6,809 nucleotides of DNA from CAYSHJ01 sp964589725 (GCA_964589725.1 CAZPUJ010000709.1:1-6809), one strand, 5' to 3'. Shown: positions 1 to 5,975, counted from the stretch's first letter. Made by a program: numbers and translations. Notes: a model not told the origin generated them from the sequence alone.

Positions 1-9
1 TTTGCCACC

Positions 10-24
10 GGTTGTTGAACAACC
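10..24. promoter_or_regulatory. Short perfect palindrome upstream of the first gene
   Basis: The arms GGTTGTT and AACAACC are exact reverse complements around a single central G. The palindrome ends 16 bases before the ATG at 41. It could be an operator or a small RNA hairpin in the leader, or the end of a terminator for a gene left of the window, although no T-tract follows. Function is not known and chance occurrence is possible. Confidence 0.25.
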
Positions 25-40
25 AATTCGAGAGAGCTTC

Positions 41-370
41 ATGAGTACGTTCATTTTCCGAGCCGCACTCTGTTTGCTGTTGGCCGCCCTCACGACGAAC
101 TCAGCCGTTGCCGGCGTCCGTGGCAGACCAACAAGTTTGAAAAGTCCTGTTCCGGCAAGCAATTGTCCCGCCAAGTCAGGCTCTGGCGACGCTGCGGTGG
201 ACACGAACCCCGCTCCGATGATGATGCCGGTCGTTGCCCAGCCAATGATGACCATGTATCACAGCGGCGCGGAAGCGGGCATGTATCACTTCCCGTATTA
301 CAGCTATCGCCGCCCGTGGTACTTCCCGGGGCAACCGAGCTTCCAGCGCAGCACCGATTATGTCTGGTAG
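41..370 (+). CDS. Small secreted protein with Tyr/Pro-rich C-terminus, function unknown
   Basis: This encodes 109 residues. The ATG at 41 is chosen because it begins directly with a signal peptide: a short N-terminus, hydrophobic residues 8-18 (ALCLLLAALTT), then a likely cleavage site after SAVA at about residue 24. A purine-rich GAGAGAG lies four bases upstream as a weak Shine-Dalgarno. An in-frame TTG at position 2 would put 13 polar residues before the signal and is less likely. The mature part is short, with a Met/Pro/Gln segment at 58-72 (PAPMMMPVVAQPMM) and an aromatic tail at 82-109 including YSYRRPWYFPG and ending in Trp. I associate this tail with a family of small planctomycete exported proteins; that is recall, not a search. 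One cysteine remains after the signal (residue 42). No catalytic motif is visible. It may have a structural or surface role, and a probable terminator follows it. Confidence 0.78.
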   Translation: MSTFIFRAALCLLLAALTTNSAVAGVRGRPTSLKSPVPASNCPAKSGSGDAAVDTNPAPMMMPVVAQPMMTMYHSGAEAGMYHFPYYSYRRPWYFPGQPSFQRSTDYVW

Positions 371-404
371 GCGTCGGCCAAGTGTCGCACCTCATTGATT
401 TCAG

Positions 405-441
405 CAACCCCCGGGTTGCAGATCGGGGCTTGGTTGTTTTT
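405..441 (+). terminator. Probable Rho-independent terminator after the small secreted-protein gene
   Basis: CAACC at 405-409 pairs with GGTTG at 432-436, and CCCG at 410-413 pairs with CGGG at 424-427. This leaves a 10-base loop and a small bulge on the right side. TTTTT at 437-441 follows directly. An alternative smaller hairpin, GCAACCC with GGGTTGC at 404-419, uses the same left arm. It lies 34 bases after the stop at 370, as expected for a terminator of that gene. Confidence 0.5.
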
Positions 442-745
442 GAGAAGATCGCCACCCGTCGTCATTACACCTGACTCTCCCGGCGGCAGTTCTTGCCGAT
501 GAGGCAATGCTGTCTGGCGACGATGCGGCGTCGCAGAATCTGAAATGCCGTTAACACCGGAAAAACCGGTCAAACGACCTTAACCGGCAGACTCGGAATT
601 ACCGATACGGTTTCACAGGCCATCAATACGTTTTCGTTTTGGTGCATGCCCGGATTGCGTCGCACACGCGATTGACGGATGTGTTTTCTGGCGGAAGCGC
701 CAAATGTATCGTGATTCCCAGTAGGTTGCAGCGAATCTGCACGAT

Positions 746-753
746 GAGGAGAG
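746..753 (+). promoter_or_regulatory. Ribosome binding site fixing the secretin start
   Basis: GAGGAGAG lies five bases before the ATG at 759 and overlaps the alternative ATG at 744. It therefore favours 759 over both 744 and the upstream in-frame TTG at 639. Confidence 0.75.
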
Positions 754-758
754 CACGG

Positions 759-2909
759 ATGTCTCACCAGACTGCGGTCATCCGTCGTCACCGAAGTCGC
801 TCATTGTATCAGTGGGCTGTTTTGCCACTGGTTGTGTTGAGTCTGGCGTTCGCCGCCAGCCACAGCGAAGCGCAGGTCCATTCCGCGGCGACGACTCCTT
901 CGGTGGACTCCTCAGCGCCGATGGCAACAATGCCGGCGAATTCTCCGTCGACGATGTCGACGGTGCCGGCCGGTTATCCGCCGATGGCAGGCTTTCCCAC
1001 GATGATTGAGCCGGTCTCGAACACCGGAACCAAAAGGAAACCCAGCAAGCCGTTGCCGCCGTGGGTCGCCAAGATGCCGCAGGCGGAAGAGGAGTTGGAG
1101 GTGATTCATCATCGCAGCCAGCTCATCATTATGCGTAGCCGGATCGTGCGCTGGGCAGTGTCCGACCCGTCGGTGATCGACATCCTGCAATACAGCCCAA
1201 CGGAGATCTCCGTGATCGGATTGGCTCTCGGAACCACTCACCTCCACCTGTGGTTCGAAGGCGAGCCAACCGACACTCCGTTGATCTACCGGGTCGAAGT
1301 CATTCGTGATCCCAGCCTGGACGATCGCCGTCGCGAAGACTTCGGCCGGCTTGAACGGCAGTTGCAGGTGTTTTTTCCGAACAGTCAGGTGCATCTCATT
1401 CCGCTGACTCGACGCGTCATCGTCAAAGGCCAAGCGCGAGACCAAGAGGAGGCCGCACAGATTCTGAACGTCGTGCGTGCCGAATGGATGGCTCGCAATT
1501 CCGACTCGTTCAATGGCGTCAACGGCTATGGCACCAACGCCTATGGCGACTATGGCGGCGGAGTCGGCGGAGTCGGCGGCTTCGACAACTTCAACAATGG
1601 CAACAATGGCAACAATGGCAACAATGGTTTTGGCAACAACAACTTCGTTATCAACATGCTCGAAATCCCGGGCGAATCGCAGGTGATGATCCATGTGCGG
1701 ATCGCACAGTTGGATCGAACTCAGCTCCGTCGCTTTGGGATCGATTTGAACTATCTGATCAACAACGGTCGCCACGCCGTCGCGACGTCGCTCGGTGGTG
1801 TCCCATCGACGCTGAGCGGTATCTTCGAGAACGGCGAAGTGCAAGTGTTGGTCGACTGGTTGGCCTCGAACCGTACGGCGAAGATTCTGGCCGAGCCGTC
1901 GATTACGGTCCTCAGCGGTCACGCAGCGAGTTTCCTCTCCGGCGGTGAGTTCGCCGTCCCGACGATCGTTGGCGTCGGCGGTGCTCAGGGAACCACGACG
2001 ACTTTCCGTGGCTTCGGCACCTCGCTGATCGTCACGCCGACAATCATCGATAAGGATCTGGTCCGCATGCGGATCGTGCCGGAGCTTAGTGCCATCAACA
2101 CGAGCAATACGTCGGGTGGCGTCCCAGGTCTCAACACACGACGTGCCACAACGACCGTGCAGTTACGAGAAGGTCAGACGATCGCCTTGGCCGGTTTGTT
2201 CTCGCATCAGAGTTCGGTTGCGGTGACTCGCATCCCGTTCTTGGGCGAGTTGCCCTACATCGGCCCGCGACTGTTCAATGCCAAGGATGCCAATCAAGAT
2301 GAAACCGAGTTGTTGATCCTGGTCACTCCCGAAATCGTGCGGCCGATGGAACAAGACGAAGTTCCGCCGATGCCGGGCCACTACGTGACTCATCCGAACG
2401 ATTACGAGTTGTATCACTACGCCATGACCGAAGGTGCTCCGGACCAGGGAGTCTATCAGTTGGCTCCGTATGGCTGGGGACCAGGCATGGGGACAGAGAT
2501 TGGTTATCGCCCGTACAATCCCGCGATCGGTTTGACGCTGCCGCCGGGTCCGGCAAATGGTCTGCACGGTGGTAGCACGCAGGGCACGGGTGGCGGGATC
2601 CCGATACCGGGAGTGGGCGATGGAAACTCCAGCGGTGGTTACACGGTTCCGATGCCGGCGCCCGAAGTGGCACCACCTCACGTGCCGGCGTCCGAACCGT
2701 CAGTGCGGCATTCACCCAATTCCCGCAATCCGATGCTCAGCCGTTCTTCGGCGGAGGAAATCGCGGCCCCGAAACGATCTTGGAATCCGTTCCAACGAAA
2801 AACTGGGAACCATGTTCAGCCTGCGGGAGACAAAGCTCCGCAACACAACGGCGGCGTGCAGTCGGCCGATTATCAAACGACGCCACAACCGACCGGGCGA
2901 AACCGCTAG
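759..2909 (+). CDS. Outer-membrane secretin of the type II/III secretion and Tad/Flp pilus (CpaC-like) family
   Basis: This 716-residue protein should form the ring-shaped outer-membrane pore of a secretion or pilus system. A long signal peptide covers residues 1-39 (basic HRSRS, hydrophobic WAVLPLVVLSLAFA, cleavage near SEA-Q). A Ser/Pro/Met-rich linker follows at 40-105. Residues 112-183 resemble the pilus-secretin N-terminal domain (EVIHHRSQLIIM, WAVSDPSVIDI, EISVIGLALGTTHLHLW). Residues 190-245 resemble a BON-type periplasmic domain (VHLIPLTRRVIVKGQARD). A Gly/Asn-rich linker is at about 250-295. The secretin beta-barrel domain is at about 300-530, with SFLSGGEFAVPTI (391-403), IALAGLFS (475-482), IPFLGELPYIGPRLF (492-506) and TELLILVTPEIVRP (516-529). 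The remaining 186 or so residues are a Gly/Pro/Ser-rich tail that I do not recognise; CpaC proteins usually end soon after the secretin domain. The start at 759 is set by the GAGGAG site. No partner ATPase or platform gene is nearby, so the substrate is unknown. The lipoprotein gene downstream is a plausible partner. Confidence 0.94.
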   Translation: MSHQTAVIRRHRSRSLYQWAVLPLVVLSLAFAASHSEAQVHSAATTPSVDSSAPMATMPANSPSTMSTVPAGYPPMAGFPTMIEPVSNTGTKRKPSKPLPPWVAKMPQAEEELEVIHHRSQLIIMRSRIVRWAVSDPSVIDILQYSPTEISVIGLALGTTHLHLWFEGEPTDTPLIYRVEVIRDPSLDDRRREDFGRLERQLQVFFPNSQVHLIPLTRRVIVKGQARDQEEAAQILNVVRAEWMARNSDSFNGVNGYGTNAYGDYGGGVGGVGGFDNFNNGNNGNNGNNGFGNNNFVINMLEIPGESQVMIHVRIAQLDRTQLRRFGIDLNYLINNGRHAVATSLGGVPSTLSGIFENGEVQVLVDWLASNRTAKILAEPSITVLSGHAASFLSGGEFAVPTIVGVGGAQGTTTTFRGFGTSLIVTPTIIDKDLVRMRIVPELSAINTSNTSGGVPGLNTRRATTTVQLREGQTIALAGLFSHQSSVAVTRIPFLGELPYIGPRLFNAKDANQDETELLILVTPEIVRPMEQDEVPPMPGHYVTHPNDYELYHYAMTEGAPDQGVYQLAPYGWGPGMGTEIGYRPYNPAIGLTLPPGPANGLHGGSTQGTGGGIPIPGVGDGNSSGGYTVPMPAPEVAPPHVPASEPSVRHSPNSRNPMLSRSSAEEIAAPKRSWNPFQRKTGNHVQPAGDKAPQHNGGVQSADYQTTPQPTGRNR
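1593..1628 (+). repeat. Four tandem copies of a 9-bp repeat coding Asn-Asn-Gly
   Basis: The unit AACAATGGC occurs three times exactly and a fourth time with a final T. It encodes NNG repeats in the linker just before the secretin domain. A related GGCGGAGTC duplication lies a little upstream at about 1556-1575 and encodes GGVGGVGG. Exact codon repetition suggests replication slippage, so copy number may vary between strains. Confidence 0.85.
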
Positions 2910-2983
2910 TTTTGCCGGTGGGTTGTCCCGGATTCTCGAAGTGTCCTTCAGCACGGCCGAATGCCGATAACGAGAACTGACAT

Positions 2984-3001
2984 TCCCTCCGGAGCGAGGG
3001 A
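2984..3001 (+). promoter_or_regulatory. Small hairpin in the secretin-lipoprotein gap
   Basis: TCCCTC at 2984-2989 pairs with GAGGGA at 2996-3001 around the six-base loop CGGAGC. No T-tract follows, so it is not a standard terminator. It sits 17 bases before the strong ribosome binding site of the lipoprotein gene and could affect translation or transcript processing. The rest of the 128-base gap shows no clear promoter. Confidence 0.25.
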
Positions 3002-3018
3002 TTCGTGAGCGAATTCAT

Positions 3019-3030
3019 GGAGGAGGGGGG
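3019..3030 (+). promoter_or_regulatory. Strong ribosome binding site fixing the lipoprotein start
   Basis: GGAGGAGGGGGG ends seven bases before the ATG at 3038. A GTG at 3035 is only four bases away and the in-frame GTG at 3005 lies upstream of the site, so 3038 is the best start. Confidence 0.8.
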
Positions 3031-3037
3031 AAGCGTG

Positions 3038-3613
3038 ATGACGACCCACAACAGCTCACTTCGCCTGGCCCTGAGCTTGGTTCTCGTTTTGACACTCGGC
3101 GTTACGGGCTGCTGCTGGCCAGTGCCGTCGTGCGGAGCCAAACGTTCGTTCGCGATTCCAAACACGTACCCAATCGGCAGCACGGTGCGAGCTCATTACC
3201 ACACGATGGAAACGAACGGCGAGGCCGGTGAATTCGTCGTCCATCGGAACGAATTCGTCAATAACACCGCCGAGCTGAACTGCGACGGCAAAGACCACGT
3301 GATGGAACTCGCCGCTCGGATGGGGAGCACTCCGTTCCCCGTGTTGGTGGAACGATCCGAGAACAACTCCGATCCGGAACTTGATCAACTTCGCCGCGAC
3401 ACGATCACTCAGATTCTGTGCGACTTCGGTAACCCGGACGCGGTCTCGCGGGTGGTTGTGTCGACCGCCTACAACAAGGCCCAGAACTCGCAAGAGGGCG
3501 AGATGGACTACTATCGCTTCATCTTTAGCCGTGGCGGCTCCGGGGGTGGCGGCTCCGGGGGTGGCGGTGGCGGCGGCAGCGGAGGCGGATTCGGCGGAGG
3601 TGGAGTTTTCTAA
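3038..3613 (+). CDS. Predicted lipoprotein with OmpA/CpaD-like core and glycine-rich tail
   Basis: This encodes 191 residues. Residues 1-24 form a lipoprotein signal (R9 in the N-region, hydrophobic LALSLVLVLTLGV) ending in the lipobox VTGC, so Cys25 is the likely lipidated residue. Cys26 and Cys32 follow. The core, residues 40-165, is soluble: HVMELAARMGSTPFPVLVE (87-105), then DPELDQLRRDTITQIL (112-127), then NPDAVSRVVVSTAYN (132-146). A strand, a helix beginning LDxxRR, then a G-x-x-D-A-x-x-RVVVS strand recalls OmpA-type or CpaD-type lipoproteins; this is a pattern resemblance only. Residues 166-191 are nearly all Gly with some Ser, ending GGGGVF. The gene starts 128 bases after the secretin gene on the same strand. 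An outer-membrane partner role (pilotin- or CpaD-like) is a reasonable inference but unproven. Other possibilities are a peptidoglycan-contacting or planctomycete-specific lipoprotein. Confidence 0.83.
   Translation: MTTHNSSLRLALSLVLVLTLGVTGCCWPVPSCGAKRSFAIPNTYPIGSTVRAHYHTMETNGEAGEFVVHRNEFVNNTAELNCDGKDHVMELAARMGSTPFPVLVERSENNSDPELDQLRRDTITQILCDFGNPDAVSRVVVSTAYNKAQNSQEGEMDYYRFIFSRGGSGGGGSGGGGGGGSGGGFGGGGVF
3531..3567 (+). repeat. Tandem 15-bp repeat coding the Gly/Ser tail
   Basis: GTGGCGGCTCCGGGG occurs at 3531-3545 and again exactly at 3546-3560, followed by a partial third copy, GTGGCGG. The sequence then degenerates into further GGC/GGA codons up to the stop at 3611. Such DNA is prone to slippage, so tail length may vary. 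Confidence 0.85.
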
Positions 3614-3666
3614 GTCGAGACAAACCAACAGCCGTCACGCGAAGGGTGTGAAAGAATTGATTCTCA

Positions 3667-3744
3667 GGCGAGCGGGGCGGCGTCAGCCCCCCGGTTTTCA
3701 GCGTCCATCGTGACCACCGGGGGGCTGACGCCGCCCCGCTCGCC
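3667..3744. repeat. Perfect 29-bp inverted repeat between convergent genes
   Basis: The arm at 3667-3695 (starting GGCGAGCGGGGCGGCG, ending CCCCCCGGT) is the exact reverse complement of 3716-3744. The spacer is 20 bases (3696-3715). Arms this long and GC-rich exceed what an ordinary terminator needs. I recall similar GCGGGG...GTCAGCCCCCCGG palindromes scattered between genes in planctomycete genomes, which would make this a REP- or MITE-like dispersed repeat; that is recall, not a search. No transposase and no obvious target-site duplication are seen. Confidence 0.85.
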
Positions 3745-3752
3745 ATTTTTTT
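3667..3752 (+). terminator. Likely Rho-independent terminator of the lipoprotein transcript
   Basis: The 29-bp GC-rich stem is followed after one A by seven T residues (3746-3752), 54 bases after the lipoprotein stop codon. Read on the minus strand, the same stem lies downstream of recA, but the sequence after it (CTGAGAATCAATTC) has no T-tract, so termination from that side would be weaker. Confidence 0.65.
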
Positions 3753-3831
3753 CAACTGCTCCGCGTGATGAACCGGCCATGCGTTCAACATGAATGGCGG
3801 AGAGCCCGACTCTTGATACCGTTCAACGGCC

Positions 3832-4902
3832 TTACGCCGATGCCGCGGTCGCCGCGATCGCCACGATTGGCTCACCCAGCACGTGGGCGTAACCGCGCTT
3901 GATCAACACTTGCCGACGCAGTTCTTCGCACACCTCGGGGTTCTCTTCCAGAAACTGCCGAGCTTTGTCGCGTCCCTGACCGATGCGCGTCTTGCCGTAG
4001 CTGAACCAACTGCCGCTCTTCTCAACCAGTCCGTCATCGGAGGCCAAATCAAGCACGTCCCCTTCGAAACTGATGCCTCGCGAACCGAGCATGTCGAACT
4101 CCGCCTCGCGGAACGGCGGCGCGACCTTGTTCTTCACGACCTTGGCTCTCATCCGAATGCCGATGGATGTCTCGCCATCTTTCAACGTGGCGATGCGGCG
4201 CACGTCGACGCGACACGACGAATAGAACTTCAACGCGCGACCGCCAGGCGTTGTTTCCGGACTGCCGAACATCACGCCGATTTTTTCACGAATCTGATTG
4301 ATGAAGATCACGACGGTCTTCGCCTTCGCGATAACGCCTGTCAGCTTGCGCATCGCTTGGCTCATCATGCGGGCTTGCAGGCCGACATGCGTGTCGCCGA
4401 TCTCGCCCTCCAGTTCCACCTTCGGCACCAGCGCGGCGACCGAGTCGATCACAATGCAATCGACCGCGTTCGACTTGATCAGCATCTCGGCAATTTGCAG
4501 AGCTTCCTCGCCATAGCTGGGCTGACTGACCAGCAAGTCTTCCAGATTGACTCCCAGCCGCTTGGCCCAGGCTGGATCGAGAGCATGTTCCGCATCGATG
4601 AACGCGGCGATGCCTCCTTGCCGCTGCGCGTTGGCGATCACGTGCAGAGCCAGCGTCGTCTTGCCGCTGGATTCCGGGCCAAACAACTCGACCACGCGAC
4701 CGCGCGGAAAGCCACAGCCGCCCAACGCCAAATCCAGCGACAGCGCTCCGGTCGCAATCCCTGAGATCTGCGTGCCGGCCGTATCCGATAACTTCATGAT
4801 CGAGCCCTTGCCGAACGCCTTCTCGATTTGGCCGAGCGCGTTCGTCAACATCGGATTTTGCTCCGCAACTTGCACCGTGACGCTTTTGATTTTCGCGGCC
4901 AT
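3832..4902 (-). CDS. recA: RecA recombinase
   Basis: This complete 356-residue RecA is an ATP-dependent filament-forming protein for strand exchange in homologous recombination. RecA also normally stimulates LexA self-cleavage in the SOS response. Visible motifs are Walker A GPESSGKTT (75-83), the catalytic glutamate in DAEHALDP (Glu105), the Walker B strand CIVIDSVAAL (149-158), the loop L1 region ELEGEIGDTHVGLQARMM (163-180), and the loop L2 region INQIREKIGVMFGSPETTPG (201-220) followed by GRALKFYSS. The start at 4902 is supported by AAGGAG eight bases upstream and by normal family length; an in-frame upstream start at 4950 would add 16 atypical residues. No intein or frameshift is present. 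The C-terminus ends VAIAATAASA rather than in the acidic tail known from E. coli RecA. No recX follows. No recognisable SOS box (E. coli, Gram-positive or alphaproteobacterial type) is seen in the 76-base upstream gap, so SOS control cannot be read from the sequence. Confidence 0.99.
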   Translation of the reverse strand: MAAKIKSVTVQVAEQNPMLTNALGQIEKAFGKGSIMKLSDTAGTQISGIATGALSLDLALGGCGFPRGRVVELFGPESSGKTTLALHVIANAQRQGGIAAFIDAEHALDPAWAKRLGVNLEDLLVSQPSYGEEALQIAEMLIKSNAVDCIVIDSVAALVPKVELEGEIGDTHVGLQARMMSQAMRKLTGVIAKAKTVVIFINQIREKIGVMFGSPETTPGGRALKFYSSCRVDVRRIATLKDGETSIGIRMRAKVVKNKVAPPFREAEFDMLGSRGISFEGDVLDLASDDGLVEKSGSWFSYGKTRIGQGRDKARQFLEENPEVCEELRRQVLIKRGYAHVLGEPIVAIAATAASA

Positions 4903-4910
4903 CGTTGACA

Positions 4911-4916
4911 CTCCTT
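4911..4916 (-). promoter_or_regulatory. Ribosome binding site of recA
   Basis: AAGGAG on the minus strand lies eight bases before the ATG at 4902 and fixes this start over the upstream in-frame start at 4950. Confidence 0.8.
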
Positions 4917-4978
4917 CACTGAGGGAATTGCTCGAGGATCTCTGGCACAAGGCCCGAGGCGATTAGATCGACAGGCCC

Positions 4979-5872
4979 CTACCGGCCCGGGGCCGGGAAT
5001 GAGCGCGGCAATTCTTCGGGACTTGGCTCTTCGGGACTTGGCGGTGGCATCTGTAACTGCTGGACGTAGACCTCCAGGAGCTCGTGAGTCGCCTTGAAGG
5101 CCGCCAGTCGCGAGATCTCCCCGTACTCCGGGTTGCGACGGACGGAGTCGAACCTGCCCAGCGCCGCAGTTAACTCGGCGAGGTTTGGCGCAAACTCGGC
5201 TCCTGCCAGTCGAGCCTCGGCCAAAGCCCTTCCAGGCGACAGCATCAGGTACTCCTGCCAACTGGGTCCGGTGTTGTAATGTTGGAGCGACCGGTACAGT
5301 TCGCCGGCGGCCGTAAACAACTGCCGGCGCAGACGTTGTTCAGGCGGTGTCGAGTATTCTCCCAGCGCGGCGTGCAGCACGCGAAAACTCGCCAAGCCCA
5401 CAACCCCATTCAACTCCGGTGCGGCGCCCACGGTTTCGTGGATCTCGAAAATCGCACGCAATCGCTGGCGGACATCCTCGTCCGGCGGGCCGTTGTGCTC
5501 GGCCGGCACCAGCGCGGCAATTTCAGCGGTCTTCAAACTCGACTTCCAAAACTCGCCCGACGGGAAGCGGCCCAGGTCGGCGTCAAGTCGTGTCGTCCAC
5601 TCACGGACCGCCTGGCTGAGAGACAGCCAATTCATCTGGCCGAACTCGACGACTGTGGGAACGCCGCGCACGACGTTGCGCGGCCCGTAGCCCGGCGAAA
5701 AGACGTTCACGAATGGAGCCTGAACGTGTGAGCCCCCATCAGGATTCCGATAGATCCGAACAAACGGCGCTCTGATGTAACCGGGGCGCACTTCAACCAA
5801 CTGTGCCTGACCCGTGAGGGCCGACGAGTGAAACAGGAGTGCGGCCGTGAGGTAGAAGACGCATCGTTGCAT
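4979..5872 (-). CDS. Secreted protein of unknown function with paired APFV motifs
   Basis: This encodes 297 residues. Residues 1-23 form a signal peptide (MQRC, hydrophobic VFYLTAALLF, likely cleavage after GQA). The N-terminal mature region carries two related segments, YIRAPFVRIYRNP (32-44) and HVQAPFVNVFSPG (49-61), with the APFV motif repeated 17 residues apart. I associate this with planctomycete exported proteins, without a named domain. Residues 78-275 look largely helical (LSQAVREWTTRLDADLG, DEDVRQRLRAIFEI, RLRRQLFTAAGELYRSL, AAFKATHELLEVYVQQL) with no catalytic motif. The C-terminus (276-297) is Pro/Glu-rich and carries PSPEE twice. The ATG at 5872 is preferred over an upstream in-frame start at 5899 because the signal peptide begins there and GAAGGG lies eight bases before it. 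recA starts 76 bases after its stop on the same strand, so co-transcription is possible although a functional link is not evident. Confidence 0.85.
   Translation of the reverse strand: MQRCVFYLTAALLFHSSALTGQAQLVEVRPGYIRAPFVRIYRNPDGGSHVQAPFVNVFSPGYGPRNVVRGVPTVVEFGQMNWLSLSQAVREWTTRLDADLGRFPSGEFWKSSLKTAEIAALVPAEHNGPPDEDVRQRLRAIFEIHETVGAAPELNGVVGLASFRVLHAALGEYSTPPEQRLRRQLFTAAGELYRSLQHYNTGPSWQEYLMLSPGRALAEARLAGAEFAPNLAELTAALGRFDSVRRNPEYGEISRLAAFKATHELLEVYVQQLQMPPPSPEEPSPEELPRSFPAPGR
5014..5042 (-). repeat. Duplicated 15-bp unit coding PSPEE
   Basis: CTTCGGGACTTGGCT (plus strand) at 5014-5028 is followed directly by a second copy that matches for 14 bases. It encodes the doubled PSPEE in the C-terminal tail of the secreted protein. 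Confidence 0.8.
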
Positions 5873-5880
5873 GTCAGATT

Positions 5881-5886
5881 CCCTTC
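5881..5886 (-). promoter_or_regulatory. Ribosome binding site of the APFV secreted protein
   Basis: GAAGGG on the minus strand lies eight bases before the ATG at 5872, supporting that start over the one at 5899, which would leave the site inside the coding region. Confidence 0.65.
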
Positions 5887-5947
5887 TGTAAGCAGACACT
5901 TCCCAGTTTTGTCAGCCCGGAGCCGATCCCGGCGCAGGCGGTCGCTG

Positions 5948-5975
5948 ATTATAACCTTGCGCCCCCGCGTGGCTA
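5948..5975 (-). promoter_or_regulatory. Candidate sigma-70-type promoter for the APFV secreted protein, possibly also recA
   Basis: On the minus strand, a perfect TATAAT (5953 to 5948) is preceded after 16 bases by TAGCCA (5975 to 5970), which matches four of six positions of TTGACA. Transcription would start near 5941 and leave a leader of roughly 70 bases before the ATG at 5872. The -10 box is convincing by sequence; the -35 is modest. Confidence 0.5.

Larger units (their letters stand above)
371..758. other. Gene-free stretch with several small hairpins
   Basis: No ORF here has a convincing start, ribosome binding site or protein-like composition. After the probable terminator at 405-441 there are four short potential hairpins: TTGCC/GGCAA at 493-507, GCGACG/CGTCGC at 517-534, ACCGG/CCGGT around AAAAA at 556-570, and TGGCG/CGCCA at 689-702. 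The pentamer TTAAC followed closely by CCGG occurs twice, at 551 and 580. The promoter of the secretin gene should lie here. TTGACG at 672-677 resembles a -35 box, but no matching -10 lies at the right distance. The region could be a structured leader or a small RNA gene; neither is demonstrated. Confidence 0.4.

Noticed and set aside
641..658. Possible sigma-54 (-24/-12) promoter from a GG...GC pair before the secretin gene
   Set aside because: The spacing between the GG and GC is 14 bases rather than the required 10, and the flanking consensus bases are absent.
639..758. N-terminal extension of the secretin from a TTG at 639
   Set aside because: The extra 40 residues lack signal features and are followed by a good ribosome binding site and an ATG that starts a normal signal peptide.
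912..1922. Long open frame of 336 codons on the minus strand inside the secretin gene
   Set aside because: It is antisense to a gene with clear secretin motifs. Its product is low-complexity (runs such as IVAIVAIV are the mirror of the NNG repeat) and has no ribosome binding site or domain.
3056..3628. Open frame on the minus strand opposite the lipoprotein gene
   Set aside because: Its Ala/Thr-rich N-terminal part is the complement of the glycine-codon repeat. The plus-strand frame has a strong ribosome binding site and a lipobox.
3883..4764. Open frame of 293 codons on the plus strand opposite recA
   Set aside because: It mirrors recA codon bias in high-GC DNA. The product is rich in His, Arg, Asp and Leu with no recognisable domain, and recA is unmistakable on the other strand.
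4962..4967. TCTAAT on the minus strand as a -10 box for recA
   Set aside because: It is one mismatch from TATAAT, but no acceptable -35 lies 16-18 bases upstream, where the sequence is GC-only.
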